A program made the position numbers and the translations under genes. A DNA stretch of 64,000 bases from Narthecium ossifragum (lineage: Eukaryota > Streptophyta > Magnoliopsida > Dioscoreales > Nartheciaceae), in contig OY986973.1 in the NCBI GenBank assembly GCA_963920575.1, positions 8,195,601 through 8,259,600 of the forward strand, given 5' to 3'. This document shows positions 1 to 10,786 of the stretch, piece after piece. The notes beneath the pieces are model-generated. The model was given only the letters and a program-made list of their open reading frames with translations, searched no databases and was not told the origin of the DNA. Positions within the stretch are counted from its first letter, which is position 1. The number at the start of each line of letters is the position of its first letter.

Positions 1-4
1 CCAC

Positions 5-291
5 CCACCCAAATCCTCCAATCTTTCGTGAGACCCAGCGCCTCTCCTCCGACCCAGTCCCTCTCCTCCACTTCATCGTGGCCTCTAGGGTCTCCGTCGA
101 CCCTTTCTCCTCTCCAAAGCGACTCATCTTCCCCTCCACGAACGCGACTTCTTCCTCGTGGCCAGATCTCCTCTGGGATCTTCAGATCTAAGGTGACAGC
201 TTGGGTTTACGGCCGTGAGGTGCTTCCCAAACCTCGGATCTAGGTCACGGCGTAGGGTTTCAGCCGGCCACCCAAATCCTCCAATCTTTCG
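5..291 (+). repeat. GC-rich leader-like segment with 24-bp direct repeat
   Basis: A 24-bp word that begins CCACCCAAATCC and ends CTTTCG occurs at 5-28 and again at 268-291, so about 263 bp of leader-like sequence is bracketed by a direct repeat. The segment is C-rich and looks like the untranslated leader of a plant transcript, but no splice junction or start codon can be assigned. It probably belongs with the Harbinger-like sequence downstream (inference). Confidence 0.6.
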
Positions 292-339
292 GATCTACAC
301 CGGAAACGTTTGCCTGAAGAGGTGACTTCGGATCCCCTG

Positions 340-1670
340 TCTCCGCTCTCCCTGATCCCCTTTCTTCTCTATTTTCTTCATTTTTTGCCCCGTTTTTGAA
401 TGGTTTTGGAGATTTGGGTTTTCTTCTTCGTATTCTCGCAATTGATCCCCTTTCTTCTCTTCGTAGATCCCGGATCTACATCGTATGAGCTGATCCCCAT
501 AGTTGTAATATTTTTTTTTCTTTTCCATTGATTTTTTTTCCCAGTTTCGCATATTTGGGTTTTCCAAATCGTATTCCCGCGACTGATCCCCTTTCTTCTC
601 TTGGTAGATCTCGGTTCTACATTGTATGTCATGATCCCCATAGTTGTGCATTTTTGTTGTTTTCCATTCATTTATTTTTCCCAGATTTTGAATGGTCTTG
701 TATAGTTGGGTTTGGAAGTTTAATTCGCGCGACTGATCCCCATAGTTGTCTGATTTGATCTTTTTTCAGTTGAGGTCTGTGATATGTTGCCCTTGTTGTT
801 AGTTCTTGTCTTTTGGTATGATTTCAGTTGTACATTGTATGATCTGATCCCATAGTTGTGGTTGTTTTCTTGTTTCCCTGCATTTATTTTTCCCAGATCT
901 CATCTGGTATTGGATATGTGAGCCTCCCACTTCGTATTGCGACTGATCCCCTAGTTCATTGCTTTACATTTTGGTTTTCAATGGAGGTCTTCGTATTTCC
1001 ATATTGCAGCTGAGGATTTTGTATGATTTGATCTTATTTAAGTTGAGGTCTGTGATATGTTGCCCTTGTAGTTAGTTCTTGTCGTTTGGTATGATTTCAG
1101 TTGTACATTGTATGATCTGATCCCCATAGTTGTGGTTGTTTTCTGGTTTTCCTGCATTTATTTTTCCCAGATCTCATCTGGTATTGCATATGTGAGCTTC
1201 CCACTTCGTATTTAAATCAGATCCCCTAGTTCATTGCTCTACATTGCTCTACATTTCGGTTTTCAATGGAGGTCTTCGTATTTCCATATTGCAGCTGAGG
1301 ATTTTGTCCGATTTGATCTTATTTCAGTGTAGGTCTGTGATATGTTGCCCTTGTTGTTAGTTCTTGTCTTTTGGTATGATTTCAGTTGTACATTGTATGA
1401 TCTGATCCCCATAGTTCTGGCTGTTTTCTGGTTTCCCTGCATTTATTTTTCCCAGATCTCATCTGGTATTGCATATGTGAGCTTCCCACTTCGTATTTAA
1501 ATCTGATCCCCTAGTTCACTGCTCTACATTTCGGTTTTCAATGGAGGTCTTCGTATTTCCATATTGCAGCTGAGGATTTTGTCTGATTTGATCTTATTTC
1601 AGTTGAGGTCTGTGATATGTTGCCCTTGTTATTAGTTGCTGTCTTTTGGTATGATTTCAGTTGAGGTCTG
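340..1670 (+). repeat. Degenerate tandem repeat array in leader/intron of Harbinger-like gene
   Basis: Two scales of repetition are visible. At 340-740, modules of about 145 bp carry GATCCCCTTTCTTCTC and CTGATCCCCATAGTTGT. At about 753-1670, a unit of 273-285 bp is repeated roughly three times; each unit starts at a GATTTGATCTTATTT word (about 753, 1026, 1311, 1587) and contains TTGAGGTCTGTGATATG, TGATCTGATCCCCATAG and CCCAGATCTCATCTGG. The region is T-rich and non-coding in all frames, as expected of a plant intron. From 1671 to 2041 there is unique T-rich sequence ending in a good acceptor (TTGTTCTAG) directly before the ATG at 2042. Confidence 0.75.
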
Positions 1671-2041
1671 TGATTTTTTCTGGTTGATATCCTTTTTACT
1701 GTGTATTATATGCTGTTGGATTGCTATAAATTGCTATTACATGCTACTGTTGAAACATCAATACTTATCTTCTTAATTGCTGCGTATTACATGCTATTGT
1801 TGAAACATCAATAGTGATCTTGTTAATTTCTGCCTATTACATGCTTTAAGACTGTATTCGTGACTTTGATGTTTTTTTAATAGCAGCACCTATTACTGTC
1901 TATTATATATCCACATGAAATGTCAAAAAATGTCTCTCTCTCTCCTATACCTACTCTTTGTGTTTTGGAGTGTTGATTATGTATGTCAAACGCTAAGTGT
2001 AGCTATTATCGTTCGTGTTTTGGCATTTTGCCTTGTTCTAG

Positions 2042-2776
2042 ATGGAGAATGGTGACGAACAGTATCAAAGGCTAGCGGTATTATGGGCTGTCTACGCAGT
2101 TATAGTCTCGATCGTGCACCGCTATTATCTAGAGTCAGGCACTCGTGTCGTGGCAATGCCGCGTGAGTCTCGTGATGAGGCACAGAGACGGCATATGGCT
2201 AGGATCCGAATGCCTGGGTTAGATTATTGTGTCGCCTATATCCGCATGGATGTAGACGCACTAGACGAATTGGCACGTCTTATGAGACAACGTAATCTAC
2301 TTATGGATACTGATCAGATTAAGATCGAAGAACAACTGTGTATCTTTCTACACATTGTCGGTCACAACACAAAAAATCGTGTTATGCGGGCGAAATTTCT
2401 TCTATCGGGTGAGACAATCAGCCGCTATTTCAACGCGGTCTTGAAGGCGATATGTGGTATTCGTGACCTTTACATGCAGCAAGCAGGGCCGAACACACCC
2501 CAAGAAATCCTAGGAAGCCCTTCATATTACCCTTACTTTAAGGTACACCAACATGCATGTACCCTTCATATTACCCTAGATGCTGCATTGGCGTCCTACA
2601 ATGCGTACGGCGGGGGGGTGGAGGGTACGATGAAAAAAGAGCATTGTGCGAACGATAAAGAAGTAGGATATGAAAAAAGAGGGGAACCCATATGCATTGG
2701 AAACATGACTATGTGTATCCTATCCATTGCCTTTGTGAGCTTTGTGTGTGGCCTTATTGTAGGGAGTTACTTGTGA
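2042..2776 (+). pseudogene. PIF/Harbinger transposase N-terminal domain (DUF8040 type), no DDE domain
   Basis: The 244-codon frame starts at an ATG immediately after an intron-like acceptor. Residues about 55-167 (MPGLDYCVAYIRMD, IEEQLCIFLHIVGHNTKNR, GETISRYFNAVLKAI, and the end at SYYPYFK) match the helical DUF8040 region found at the N-terminus of plant HARBI1-like nucleases. In that family the catalytic DDE_Tnp_4 domain follows at once; here it is absent, both in this frame and anywhere downstream to 4708. A good splice donor (AAG|GTACAC, exon end 2542) lies exactly at the domain boundary, so the last 78 residues, including a hydrophobic C-terminal segment of about 20 residues, may be intron read-through. 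A 16-bp direct repeat flanks that donor (about 2518 and 2561). Without the DDE residues it cannot cut DNA. A non-catalytic, domesticated role is possible but unsupported. Confidence 0.75.
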
Positions 2777-2924
2777 AACTAGGGGATGTGCAAATCTACT
2801 ACTTTCAATTTACATGTGATTGAATTTTCATGCTATTGTGATTTTATTCACTTGCTTCAAATTGATAGTATCATCCATGTCAGCTATATAAACTTAGAAT
2901 GCTTGCATTACTTTGCAGTATTAT

Positions 2925-3815
2925 ATGTGGGGAAATGATGATATTTACTTGGGGAAATGATGCTTGTTTGATCCCCTTATGCTTGTTGGATGATCTAGCT
3001 GTGATTTTGTATGGGGAGATGATGATATTTAAATTGCTTGCATTGGTGTCTTGGATGGTCATATACATGGCAACCAGCCACTTATTGTTTGATCCTCTTA
3101 TATATTCTGGTGACTGAATGTGAATGAATGTGATTTAAATATTCTGGTGACTGAATGTGTTTTCATGTGTGGGGAGATGATGATATACTTCATCCTTGGG
3201 TGGTGTGAATGGCCTTATGCATGCTGGGTGACTTATGCTTGCTGCAGCTCCTTTTCTTTATTGTTGCAAATGGGTTTACTTGGGGGAAATGATGCTAGTT
3301 TGATCCCCTTATGCTTGCTGGGTGAATTTACTTGGAAATGTACCTATAATTGCTGCCTATTATATGTGGGGAAATGATGATATTTAAATTGCTTGCTTTG
3401 GTGTCTTGGACGGCCACTTATTGTTGGCAACCAGCCACTTATTGCATTGATGATCTAGCTGTGATTTTAATGGGGGAAATGATGCAAAAACTTTCACCTT
3501 ATGTTTGGAATGAATGTGTTTTGATGTGTGGGGAGATGATGCATTTACTTGATCCTCGTTGGGTGGTTTGGATGGCCTTATGCTTGCTGGGTGCCTTATG
3601 CTTGCTGTAGCTCCTTTTTTATTGTTGTAAATGGGTTTACTTGGGGAAATGATGCTTGTTTGATCCCCTTATTGTTTATATCTGATTGGTTTTAATGGGG
3701 GAAATGATGCAAATGGTTTTCTTAATGTTACAAATAGTTTTACGTGGGGAAATGCTGCTTGTTTGGTTCCCTTATAATGCTTGCTGCTTTTACCTGGGGA
3801 AATGATGACATCTTA
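2925..3815 (+). repeat. GGGGAAATGATG-motif dispersed tandem array
   Basis: The 12-mer GGGGAAATGATG, or a one-base variant, recurs at least eleven times between about 2931 and 3808. It is often followed by CTTGTTTGATCCCCTTAT and separated by 20-120 bp of related text such as TTATGCTTGCTGGGTG and GATCTAGCTGTGATTTT. All copies are in the same orientation. It lies 3' of the Harbinger-like frame, where a catalytic exon would be expected. The short open frames here are by-products of the repeats. Confidence 0.75.
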
Positions 3816-4439
3816 TGGTGAATGAGGGAAGCAGTGGCTTGGTGATTTGGAAGGCTAAGTTTGTTCAGCAACCAATTGCCGCCACATAAGGGTGTTGATG
3901 ACATTGTTCTGAGCCCTTGATCTTGCAATCGTATACAGCCACGAAGACAACAACAAATATATGGAAGACAAGTGATGTACAGATTCATTTTTTTTCATTC
4001 ACTTTTGTAAACATATCAATTTGACACTTGTGAACTGTTGTAATGTAAGGAATGAATCATTGAGTATTACAAATAAAAATTCTGGTATTACCTCAAAAGT
4101 TGTGTATTATTTTTTAGCTCAATAACATTTGTTCGTATTTTTCCCGCTCTTAGAAATATAATTACAGGGTCATCTAGTTCAATAAAGGCAATGATCATGT
4201 CCAATTTCAAATAAGTTAAGGGGTCACCATATTTAAAAATGAACAACCATACACAATCGTCAAAAAAAAAAACAATACCTCACATGAGCCAATTTGCAAA
4301 TTTTCACCATCTCAAACAAAAAAAAAACTTAAAGGCATCAAATATATATTTTCTAAATATACATTTATTTAAATTAAATAAATAAATGTCATATGGGTAT
4401 GCATCATAATACACATGAAAATAGTTTTTATCAAACAAT
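3816..4439. other. AT-rich non-coding stretch
   Basis: No gene, RNA or repeat family is recognised here. The sequence is AT-rich with homopolymer A runs near 4261-4330. Confidence 0.6.
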
Positions 4440-4708
4440 TAAAAAAAAGGGTGGTAATCTCACCACGGGTATTGTGGGGTGACCATAACCACCATTCCAA
4501 TACCAAACAAACACAAAAAATGACAAAGTTACAAGAAACAGTTTCCATTCCAATGCCAAACAAACAGCAAAAGTGCCAGATTTCACAGAATTCTGCATTC
4601 GTTCCAGCATCAAACAAACAGAAACAATGTAATTCCATTCCATTCCAGTGGAAAATATTTCCATTCCATCATTCCATTCCAATCCAGTCCATTGAAACAA
4701 ACGTGCCC
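4440..4708. mobile_element. Right terminal region of a PIF/Harbinger-like element, adjacent to TTA
   Basis: The segment is dense in CATTCCATTCCA words and ends ...AAACAAACGTGCCC at 4708, followed by TTA at 4709-4711. Read on the minus strand the end is GGGCACGTTTGTTTC. This is the GGGC-N-CGTTTG-type terminus with a TTA/TAA target site that typifies PIF/Harbinger transposons and their MITEs. No matching left inverted repeat was found in the window, so the left end lies upstream or is lost. It probably closes the element that contains the truncated transposase at 2042-2776 (inference). Confidence 0.55.
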
Positions 4709-4853
4709 TTAAGCATGCTAAAAATAGAGAAAAAGAAAATGAAACGACTAATAAGATGCTGGTGGACATCAAACCTAAGTTTAAAATATACATAGATATA
4801 CCCATTATAATCATGTATAGTTCAACTAATCCCAGAGGCATCCTAGATAGGAC

Positions 4854-5075
4854 CAGCCCCGTTTGATACGGGGATAAAAATTATTCCAAAATAAAAGTTA
4901 TTCTAGGTTAAGTAGTAATCATTATTTGAAATAAAAAAAAATGAGAGAGGAGTAGAAGGTGGAATGGAGATAACTTTTTATGGATGTTTGGGGATAAAGT
5001 ATGAAATAAGAGGAATATCCCCTCTTAATCCGGAATAAAGCGTGGAATAAGAGGAATATTCCCCCTTAACGGATA
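4854..5075. mobile_element. Possible MITE remnant
   Basis: CCCCGTTTGATACGGGGATAA at 4857 resembles a terminal sequence, and related words (GTTTGGGGATAAAGTATGAAATAAG, AATAAGAGGAATATCCCC, AATAAGAGGAATATTCCCC) recur to 5070. No clear inverted partner or TSD was found, so this is tentative. Confidence 0.25.
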
Positions 5076-5260
5076 TATTTTCGTATGTGTAGGAGTTGGG
5101 GTGGGGGGGGTTATGATATTATTAGAAACTTAGAGGGTTTTGTGATTTCTAGTTTTTTTTATAAATTAAATGATATCACCTCAGACATTTTTTTGACTCT
5201 TGAGGAGTGCCATCTGAATGGACTCATTCTAGGAGTACTTGAGAATTTTTCACCCATAAT

Positions 5261-5300
5261 AGCTTTCCAAGCTAAAGCTTAGCTTTCCAAGCTAAAGCTT
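5261..5300. repeat. Perfect 20-bp tandem duplication
   Basis: AGCTTTCCAAGCTAAAGCTT occurs twice back to back (5261-5280, 5281-5300). Each unit is partly self-complementary (AGCTTT at one end, AAAGCT at the other). Confidence 0.9.
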
Positions 5301-6385
5301 GAGTCAAAAGTAAAGACAATGAACCTGGGAAAATGATGGCTTTGGTCAAGTAAACTTGGTAATTCTAGAAATCTTTTCTTTCAAAAAAAAGTTTGGAATA
5401 TTGGAAATTTGGGGTGCTAGTATTCAAAGACTTCAATGGCTCCACAATATTCCCAACCCGCTCATTTTGGTTTTAGACCTATCTCCTACACTTTCAGCAT
5501 CATACGCTGTGCAATTTAAATTAGATGATTACATTTTTCAATCTTATAAGAGGCAAAATGATACATCAGACGGTGGAGAATAATCCACAAAGGTTTATAT
5601 CTGACGATAAAGGTAAAGCCGGGGAGAGAGAAAGAGAGAGTCTACGTTGTCATATAATGCTACTTTTGAAAACTAACCATGCTAGGATACGGTCCACATC
5701 TAGTCAACATCAATCTTATGAGGAGTGAAAACGGTTACAATCGTTTCCTCCTTATAAGCCTGTCATTATTTCATATCCCCTAAGTTAGATTTATACATTT
5801 TTATTATGTTCCTAAGTTCCTAAGATAGATTATAATCCTTATCATCATTATATGGAGCCTTTAGTGGGGGAGGTGGTTAATGAGGAGGAAAGGGTTATGG
5901 GTGGTTAATGATTAATGAGGAAGTTGATGGGTGTTACCCTGCCAAGTGACAGGGGCCCCACTAGTTAATTATAAGGGACAACAACCAGATAAATAAACTT
6001 TATCCGACTCTAGAGGCGATCAATTCAGAGGGTAAGGGTGGAGGACATGGTTTTGCATATGAAAAACATGGATTTGAAGTTAGCATAGTTTTACACATGG
6101 ATTTCAATTCCGGTTTCAATAACTGAAGATTACAATCAAACACGTTAAATTTTTTGTTCCGAGAAATTCTCATTTCGATTCCTAAATGAACGGTGCAATC
6201 GACTGAAGGATCGGACGTAACCTCCGACACCTCCCCTGCCAATGGTACGAGAAACTAGTTTTCTTATATGAATTGAATTTTTTAATACAATTTCCTAATT
6301 TTATTACAAATTCTGTGTCTTGGCACTCACCAATAAGTTTCAAATCAGAACCATTGTACCCGGAAATACAAATGCACGCGATGTG
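5301..6385. other. Intergenic sequence, no gene recognised
   Basis: Short open frames occur on both strands, but none has a recognisable domain, splice structure or coding composition. This is the distal upstream region of the kinase gene. Confidence 0.5.
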
Positions 6386-6830
6386 CACGTGACCTGGTGC
6401 TACGATTCCATGTGTTCCTCTCGTAGTACATGGGAAGACCCGCATCTTTTTGCATGCATACGTCTACGTCGTCTGATGTCCTCACTCTTCATAAACCCAC
6501 CCTCTTCTTCCTGATATTTACGGTCATGCCACCCCATCTCCCGGTCCCCCATCCCACGTGTGCGCAACACGTGTCACTCCACGCGTGCCATGCCAAACGC
6601 CTTACAAAAGGCGGTCCAAACGCCCAAGTCGCACCTGCGGAGGCAATGATCATCTTCTATCCAAGCCGACGTGGCTGCCACATCACGGTCCCAGTCCACG
6701 TGTCCTTCCACGTCGTCAGCCCGCGTAGGCGAATACGTTCACACGAGTCTACGGCGACTCCCATCCATAAACAAGCCTCGTCATCGTTTCTAGTATAAAT
6801 CCCAACCGCCCTTGTAGAGTTGTAGTTGTG
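6386..6830 (+). promoter_or_regulatory. Promoter of the PINOID-like gene: ACGT-core cluster and TATA box
   Basis: Three CACGTG G-boxes (6386-6391, 6555-6560, 6568-6573), a CACGTGTC (6697-6704), a GACGTGGC (6669-6676) and a CCACGTCG (6708-6715) lie within 350 bp. They precede TATAAAT at 6794-6800, so transcription should start near 6825-6835, leaving a leader of about 310-320 nt before the ATG at 7147. ACGT cores of this type bind plant bZIP and bHLH factors (abscisic-acid, light or clock responses). Use of these sites by this gene is inferred from position only. Confidence 0.6.
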
Positions 6831-7146
6831 GGTCGATGAAGTCCTTATAGAAACTCCAACCTACGAGAGAGAGATAGGCGCAGCAGCGGTAGAGAGGGCT
6901 TCCACAACTCGCCGGCGAGGTCCGTTAATGGCGGAACCCATGCTATTCTAGCTACCGACACCAATGGGGACGAGAATAGCTTCGAGAATGCCAGAAGAAG
7001 GCCAAGTGGTGTAGATATCTTCTTTCTTTCCACTGTTGGAGTTTGTCCGATCCGAGCATCGTCCGAAGCCTCCAACTGTTGTTTTCTCTGGCCTTATTCC
7101 AGGGGATAGTGCCAGGAAAAAATCCCACAAAATCCCAAAGCTTCTT

Positions 7147-8760
7147 ATGGCCATGATGGATCTGGTGCCGGACTCGGATGGGGAGATGGGCTCCTCGGCC
7201 GAGACCCTCAACTCGAGCCAGAGCTCGGTCAGCAGCGGCAGCTGCGACCGCTGCAGTAGCTTCTCCCGGCTCTCCTTCGACGCAAGCGGTGGCGTTGGGG
7301 AGTTGCCGTCTCGCGTCGCGGTGGCCTCGAAACCCCACCGCTCGTCCGACGCGGCGTGGAAAGCGATCAAATTGCGCCGGGGAGATGTACCACTGCCTGA
7401 TCCGTGCCTCGGCCCTCGCGACTTCAAGCTCGTCCGCCGGATCGGGAGCGGGGACATCGGGACGGTCTATCTCTGCCGCCTCCGAGTCGAGGAGGCCGCA
7501 GCGCCGGCTTCGCCGGCTTACGCGATGAAGGTCGTGGACAAGCAGGCGCTCGAGAAGAAAAACAAGCTCGGGAGGGCCGAGACGGAACGGCGAATCCTCA
7601 GGGTTCTCGACCACCCATTCCTCCCCACACTGTACGCCGAGTTCGACGCCTCCCCTCACTACTCCTGCGTTGTCATGGAGTACTGCAGCGGCGGCGATCT
7701 CCACTCCCTCCGCCACCGCCAGCCCGCCCACCGCTTCACCCTCTCCGCCGCCAGGTCGGAAACCCAAAAAAAAAAAAAAAAAATAGCCGTAATTCTCATT
7801 TCGTTTCGTTTTCCACATTACTTTCTTGGAATTTTTTTTTTCTATTTTCTGCATGGACACCAAACTTCTAGTTCTCTACCAACCATCCATTTTCTCTAAT
7901 TTTTCTTTTCTCGGTAACAACCCAATAATGTCTATTGGGTTATATCGATCATCAATCAGTCATCTATCTTACTGGGGATTTTGGGTTTGGATTTTTTTTT
8001 TTTTTTTTTTTTTGCCAGGTTCTATGCAGCGGAGGTACTGGTGGCGCTGGAGTACCTGCACATGCTGGGAATCGTGTACCGCGATCTTAAACCGGAGAAT
8101 ATTCTGATCCGATCTGACGGCCACATCATGCTGTCCGACTTCGACCTCTCCCTGGAGTCCACCGCGTCTCCCACCATAGAGCGCCTTGAGCTCGACGACG
8201 ACGACGACCCCCCGGCCCGCTCCCACGACGACCCCTCCTGCCTCCCGGACCGGCTCTTCGCCCCTCGCCGGTCCGTCTTGCACCCGCTTCCGGACCTCCG
8301 GTTCGTCGCCGAGCCGGTCGGCGCCCGGTCCAAGTCCTTCGTGGGGACCCACGAGTACGTGGCCCCCGAAGTCGCCTCCGGCCGGGCCCATGGCAGCGCC
8401 GTCGACTGGTGGGCCTACGGCGTTCTCCTATACGAGCTCCTTTATGGGCGGACGCCCTTCGTGGGATCCACCAACGAGTCCACTCTCCGGAGCATCATCA
8501 AGCAGCCCCTCGCATTCCCCGCGCCGCCGAGCTCCACGTCTGAGTCCGCCGCCAGGGACCTCATCGCCGCGCTGCTCGTCAAGGACCCGGCCGCACGGCT
8601 CGGCTCTCGGCGCGGTGCCTCCGACGTAAAGTCCCACCGCTTCTTCAAGGGTCTCAACCTCGCCCTCATGCGCTCCTACCGTCCGCCGATCGTCCCCGGC
8701 CCGGTTCGCTCCCTGTCCTTCCGCGACCGCCATAAACCGGCCCGGTTCGACTACTTCTGA
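7147..8760 (+). CDS. PID: PINOID-like AGC VIII protein kinase (two exons: 7147-7754, 8019-8760)
   Basis: The spliced product has 449 residues. Phase-2 splicing (gccgccAG|GTCGGA ... TTGCCAG|GTTCTA) joins kinase subdomains V-VI without a break. An SDGEM segment near residue 12 and [10 protein letters not shown] near 38-47 match the PINOID N-terminus. Catalytic parts are the glycine loop GSGDIGTV (about 100-107), Lys128 in [15 protein letters not shown] (223-230), DFD instead of DFG (243-245, the AGC VIII hallmark), an expanded activation segment with a DDDDD run, and [12 protein letters not shown] ending at Glu320. It ends in FDYF, the PDK1-docking type C-terminus. PINOID kinases phosphorylate PIN auxin-efflux carriers at the plasma membrane and set their polarity. 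ATG 7147 is the first in-frame ATG; 7156 ([11 protein letters not shown]) is an alternative. No defect is visible. The N-terminus and tail favour PINOID over the related WAG kinases. Confidence 0.92.
7755..8018 (+). other. Intron of the PINOID-like gene with A18 and T22 tracts
   Basis: The 264-bp intron is bounded by AG|GTCGGA and TTGCCAG|G. A run of 18 A (7766-7783) starts 11 nt inside the donor, and a run of 22 T (7992-8013) ends 5 nt before the intron end. The T run serves as an extreme polypyrimidine tract. The two runs are complementary and could pair in the pre-mRNA, bringing the splice sites together. Confidence 0.85.
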
Positions 8761-9983
8761 ACCAAACCGGACCGAACCGATCCAGGTGGCTACCGGCATA
8801 GGCTATGGTCCTAGCGTGTCCTCCCCCTGTGACACTGTACCTGTCCATCAACAACATCTTGACACGTGGAGAAGATTGCTTGGCACGCTTTGAATTTTCA
8901 CCCTTTTTTAGCTCCACCTTTAAGTCGGAGTTTAATGGATCAAAGTTGGGCACGGACGTGTAGCTCTATTGACTTTAGACTTATGAAAACATATATAATA
9001 GTACAAACGTTCACTATTCTTAACTCTTTATTCAATGCATGCAATTAAGTCATGGTAATGAGCTGGGCTGGCTGTTGTTGCTCATAATAATGCTTGGCCT
9101 CGGAATCCGTGACTAATCGCCGCTTAATCTGTACCTTAAGCAACACTCTCTTTTAAAAATCTCCAACCACGTCCAAAAGTCTAGTTAAGTCACTGTTTAC
9201 ACACCTCGTTTATAGCGTTAATCACGGATTGTGTTGTGTTACGTGATAGATTTACAGTTATACGGTGGGCTCTATATGGTCCACGTTACCATGTGGGTGG
9301 TCACAGCCATCACGTGTTTGGAATTTTTGGACTCGTTGGTTGGGTCCGGGCCAAATGTGGGCTGCTGCCACTTTCCCCGACTGGGATTGGCACGCCGATG
9401 GGACCTGCCTACCCATCTGATGAGCCGTGGACCAGCTCCTAACCTAATTATTTTCCATGCATATATAAGTTACCTACGTGGTCATCCAAATGATGGCCAG
9501 TGTATTAATGGCAGTAAAGGAAGTAGGCTGCCATGGTACAGGGCTAGCTGAGCCAGTAAGGTGTGTGACAGGAGGTGGAGATACGGCAGAGTTATATCTG
9601 GAGATGGGATGGGGAGTGATCCTTTGGGTCTGACGCTCACGTGACGCTGGGTGGGGGTGATTAAGCTCTCATTGGTTTATAGTGGATGGGGCAATCATAG
9701 AGGGCTACGAAGTTACCATGAGTTAAAGAGGATGGCTGAGAAAAATTTTCAAGTTTTTAACCTCAAATGGGGGTTTGCATGGGAAAGGAGAGACTGGTGG
9801 ATTAATGATGATTGTACTGGGTGTCCAGCTTTTTCCTGGTGCGCGAAGGACGAGGCATGGGGTCCAGGGCTTCTGGTCTGGTCCCGTTGACATTGGGTTG
9901 GGTCGGCATCGACTTCTTTTTTTATTTTTTTACTGATAAGCTGAGCCGTCAGGCTTTACCCAAATGAGAGGTAAATCATTATC
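8761..9983. other. 3' flank of kinase gene and intergenic sequence
   Basis: No open frame with coding character is seen. AT-rich text around 8985-9060 could contain the polyadenylation region of the kinase gene. Nothing else is recognised. Confidence 0.5.
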
Positions 9984-10116
9984 AGGGAAGACCACCGGTA
10001 GCCTCCTCCAATTGCAGCTTCAACGCTTTCTTAGCCCCTCAATCTGCACGAGCATTATCCTCTCTAGGTATGTATCTGATCACTAATTGCACAAATTTAG
10101 TCTCTTTCATCAAATC
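9984..10116 (-). pseudogene. Broken RNase H-like fragment
   Basis: On the minus strand one frame reads a 40-odd-residue piece with FVQLVIRYIPREDNARAD, the C-terminal signature (hydrophobic-P-R-E-x-N-x-x-A-D) of the RNase H domain of plant retroelements. A stop codon follows directly (10039-10041), after which the frame continues as GAKKALKLQLEEATGG. It is too short to assign to LINE or Ty3/gypsy. Confidence 0.6.
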
Positions 10117-10786
10117 TCATACACCAAACCAACGCAGTCTTCCACCAAAGGGGACCGGCAATCTCGAGTGGGGCTTTAACGGGTCGGTTTTGTTTCGGAT
10201 ATGTGTTCTGGATTGGGTTATCGGGTTGAGTACCGTGGCTCTCTCAATCCGACGATCCGACCAGCAGGATAGAAAAAAATCGGATCGGATCGGGTCACGT
10301 TGATCGTGAGTAGAGAAAACCAAACAAAAATAAATATATTGATATAAAAGAAAATATATGTTACAAATTTATGGGAGAATTTAGTGAAGATACCATGTCT
10401 GGGATTGATTTTTTTTTTTTCTAGATGCAATCTCCAAGAGTATTATTTTTTTTTAAATCCACTTGTCTTTTGATTTGTCAATCGACGGACACTTTTATGT
10501 TTTTTTACAAAACATGTCAAATTCATAAATTCGGGACCAAATTACCCCTTGTCAACTCTCTCTCATCATTTAATGTCACCTGACACAAGTATGAAAGAGA
10601 GAAAGGAGAAAATTCCTTATGCGAGGAATTTCTTAATGCCACCTGACATAGGTCTGTCAATTTTATTCTTGCATATGTGAGAAATTCTTATCAATTTCAA
10701 AGAATCCTTGATTATTAGTTAGGAATCTTTAGTTATTAGTTATTACTTAGGAGATACTGTTCGCATGTAGAACAAAAAACAGAGTG
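10117..10786. other. Intergenic, partly simple-sequence
   Basis: There is a GGGTCGG/ATCGGATCGG-rich stretch at 10170-10300, then AT-rich sequence with GAATCCTT/TTAGTTATTAGTTA words at 10700-10750. No gene is seen. Confidence 0.5.

Noticed and set aside
2543..2776. C-terminal membrane segment of the Harbinger-like protein
   Set aside because: Not accepted as a real domain because it lies after a strong splice donor and is probably intron sequence; kept only as an alternative.
4415..4841. Open frames at the Harbinger-like end
   Set aside because: They follow from CATTCCA repeats and carry no domain.
7036..7146. Upstream extension of the kinase reading frame
   Set aside because: The frame is open to 7036, but that codon is TTG and the first ATG is 7147; the extension lies in the expected leader.
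6952..7863. 303-codon minus-strand open frame over the kinase exon
   Set aside because: Shadow of the GC-rich PINOID exon 1; the plus strand has all kinase motifs.
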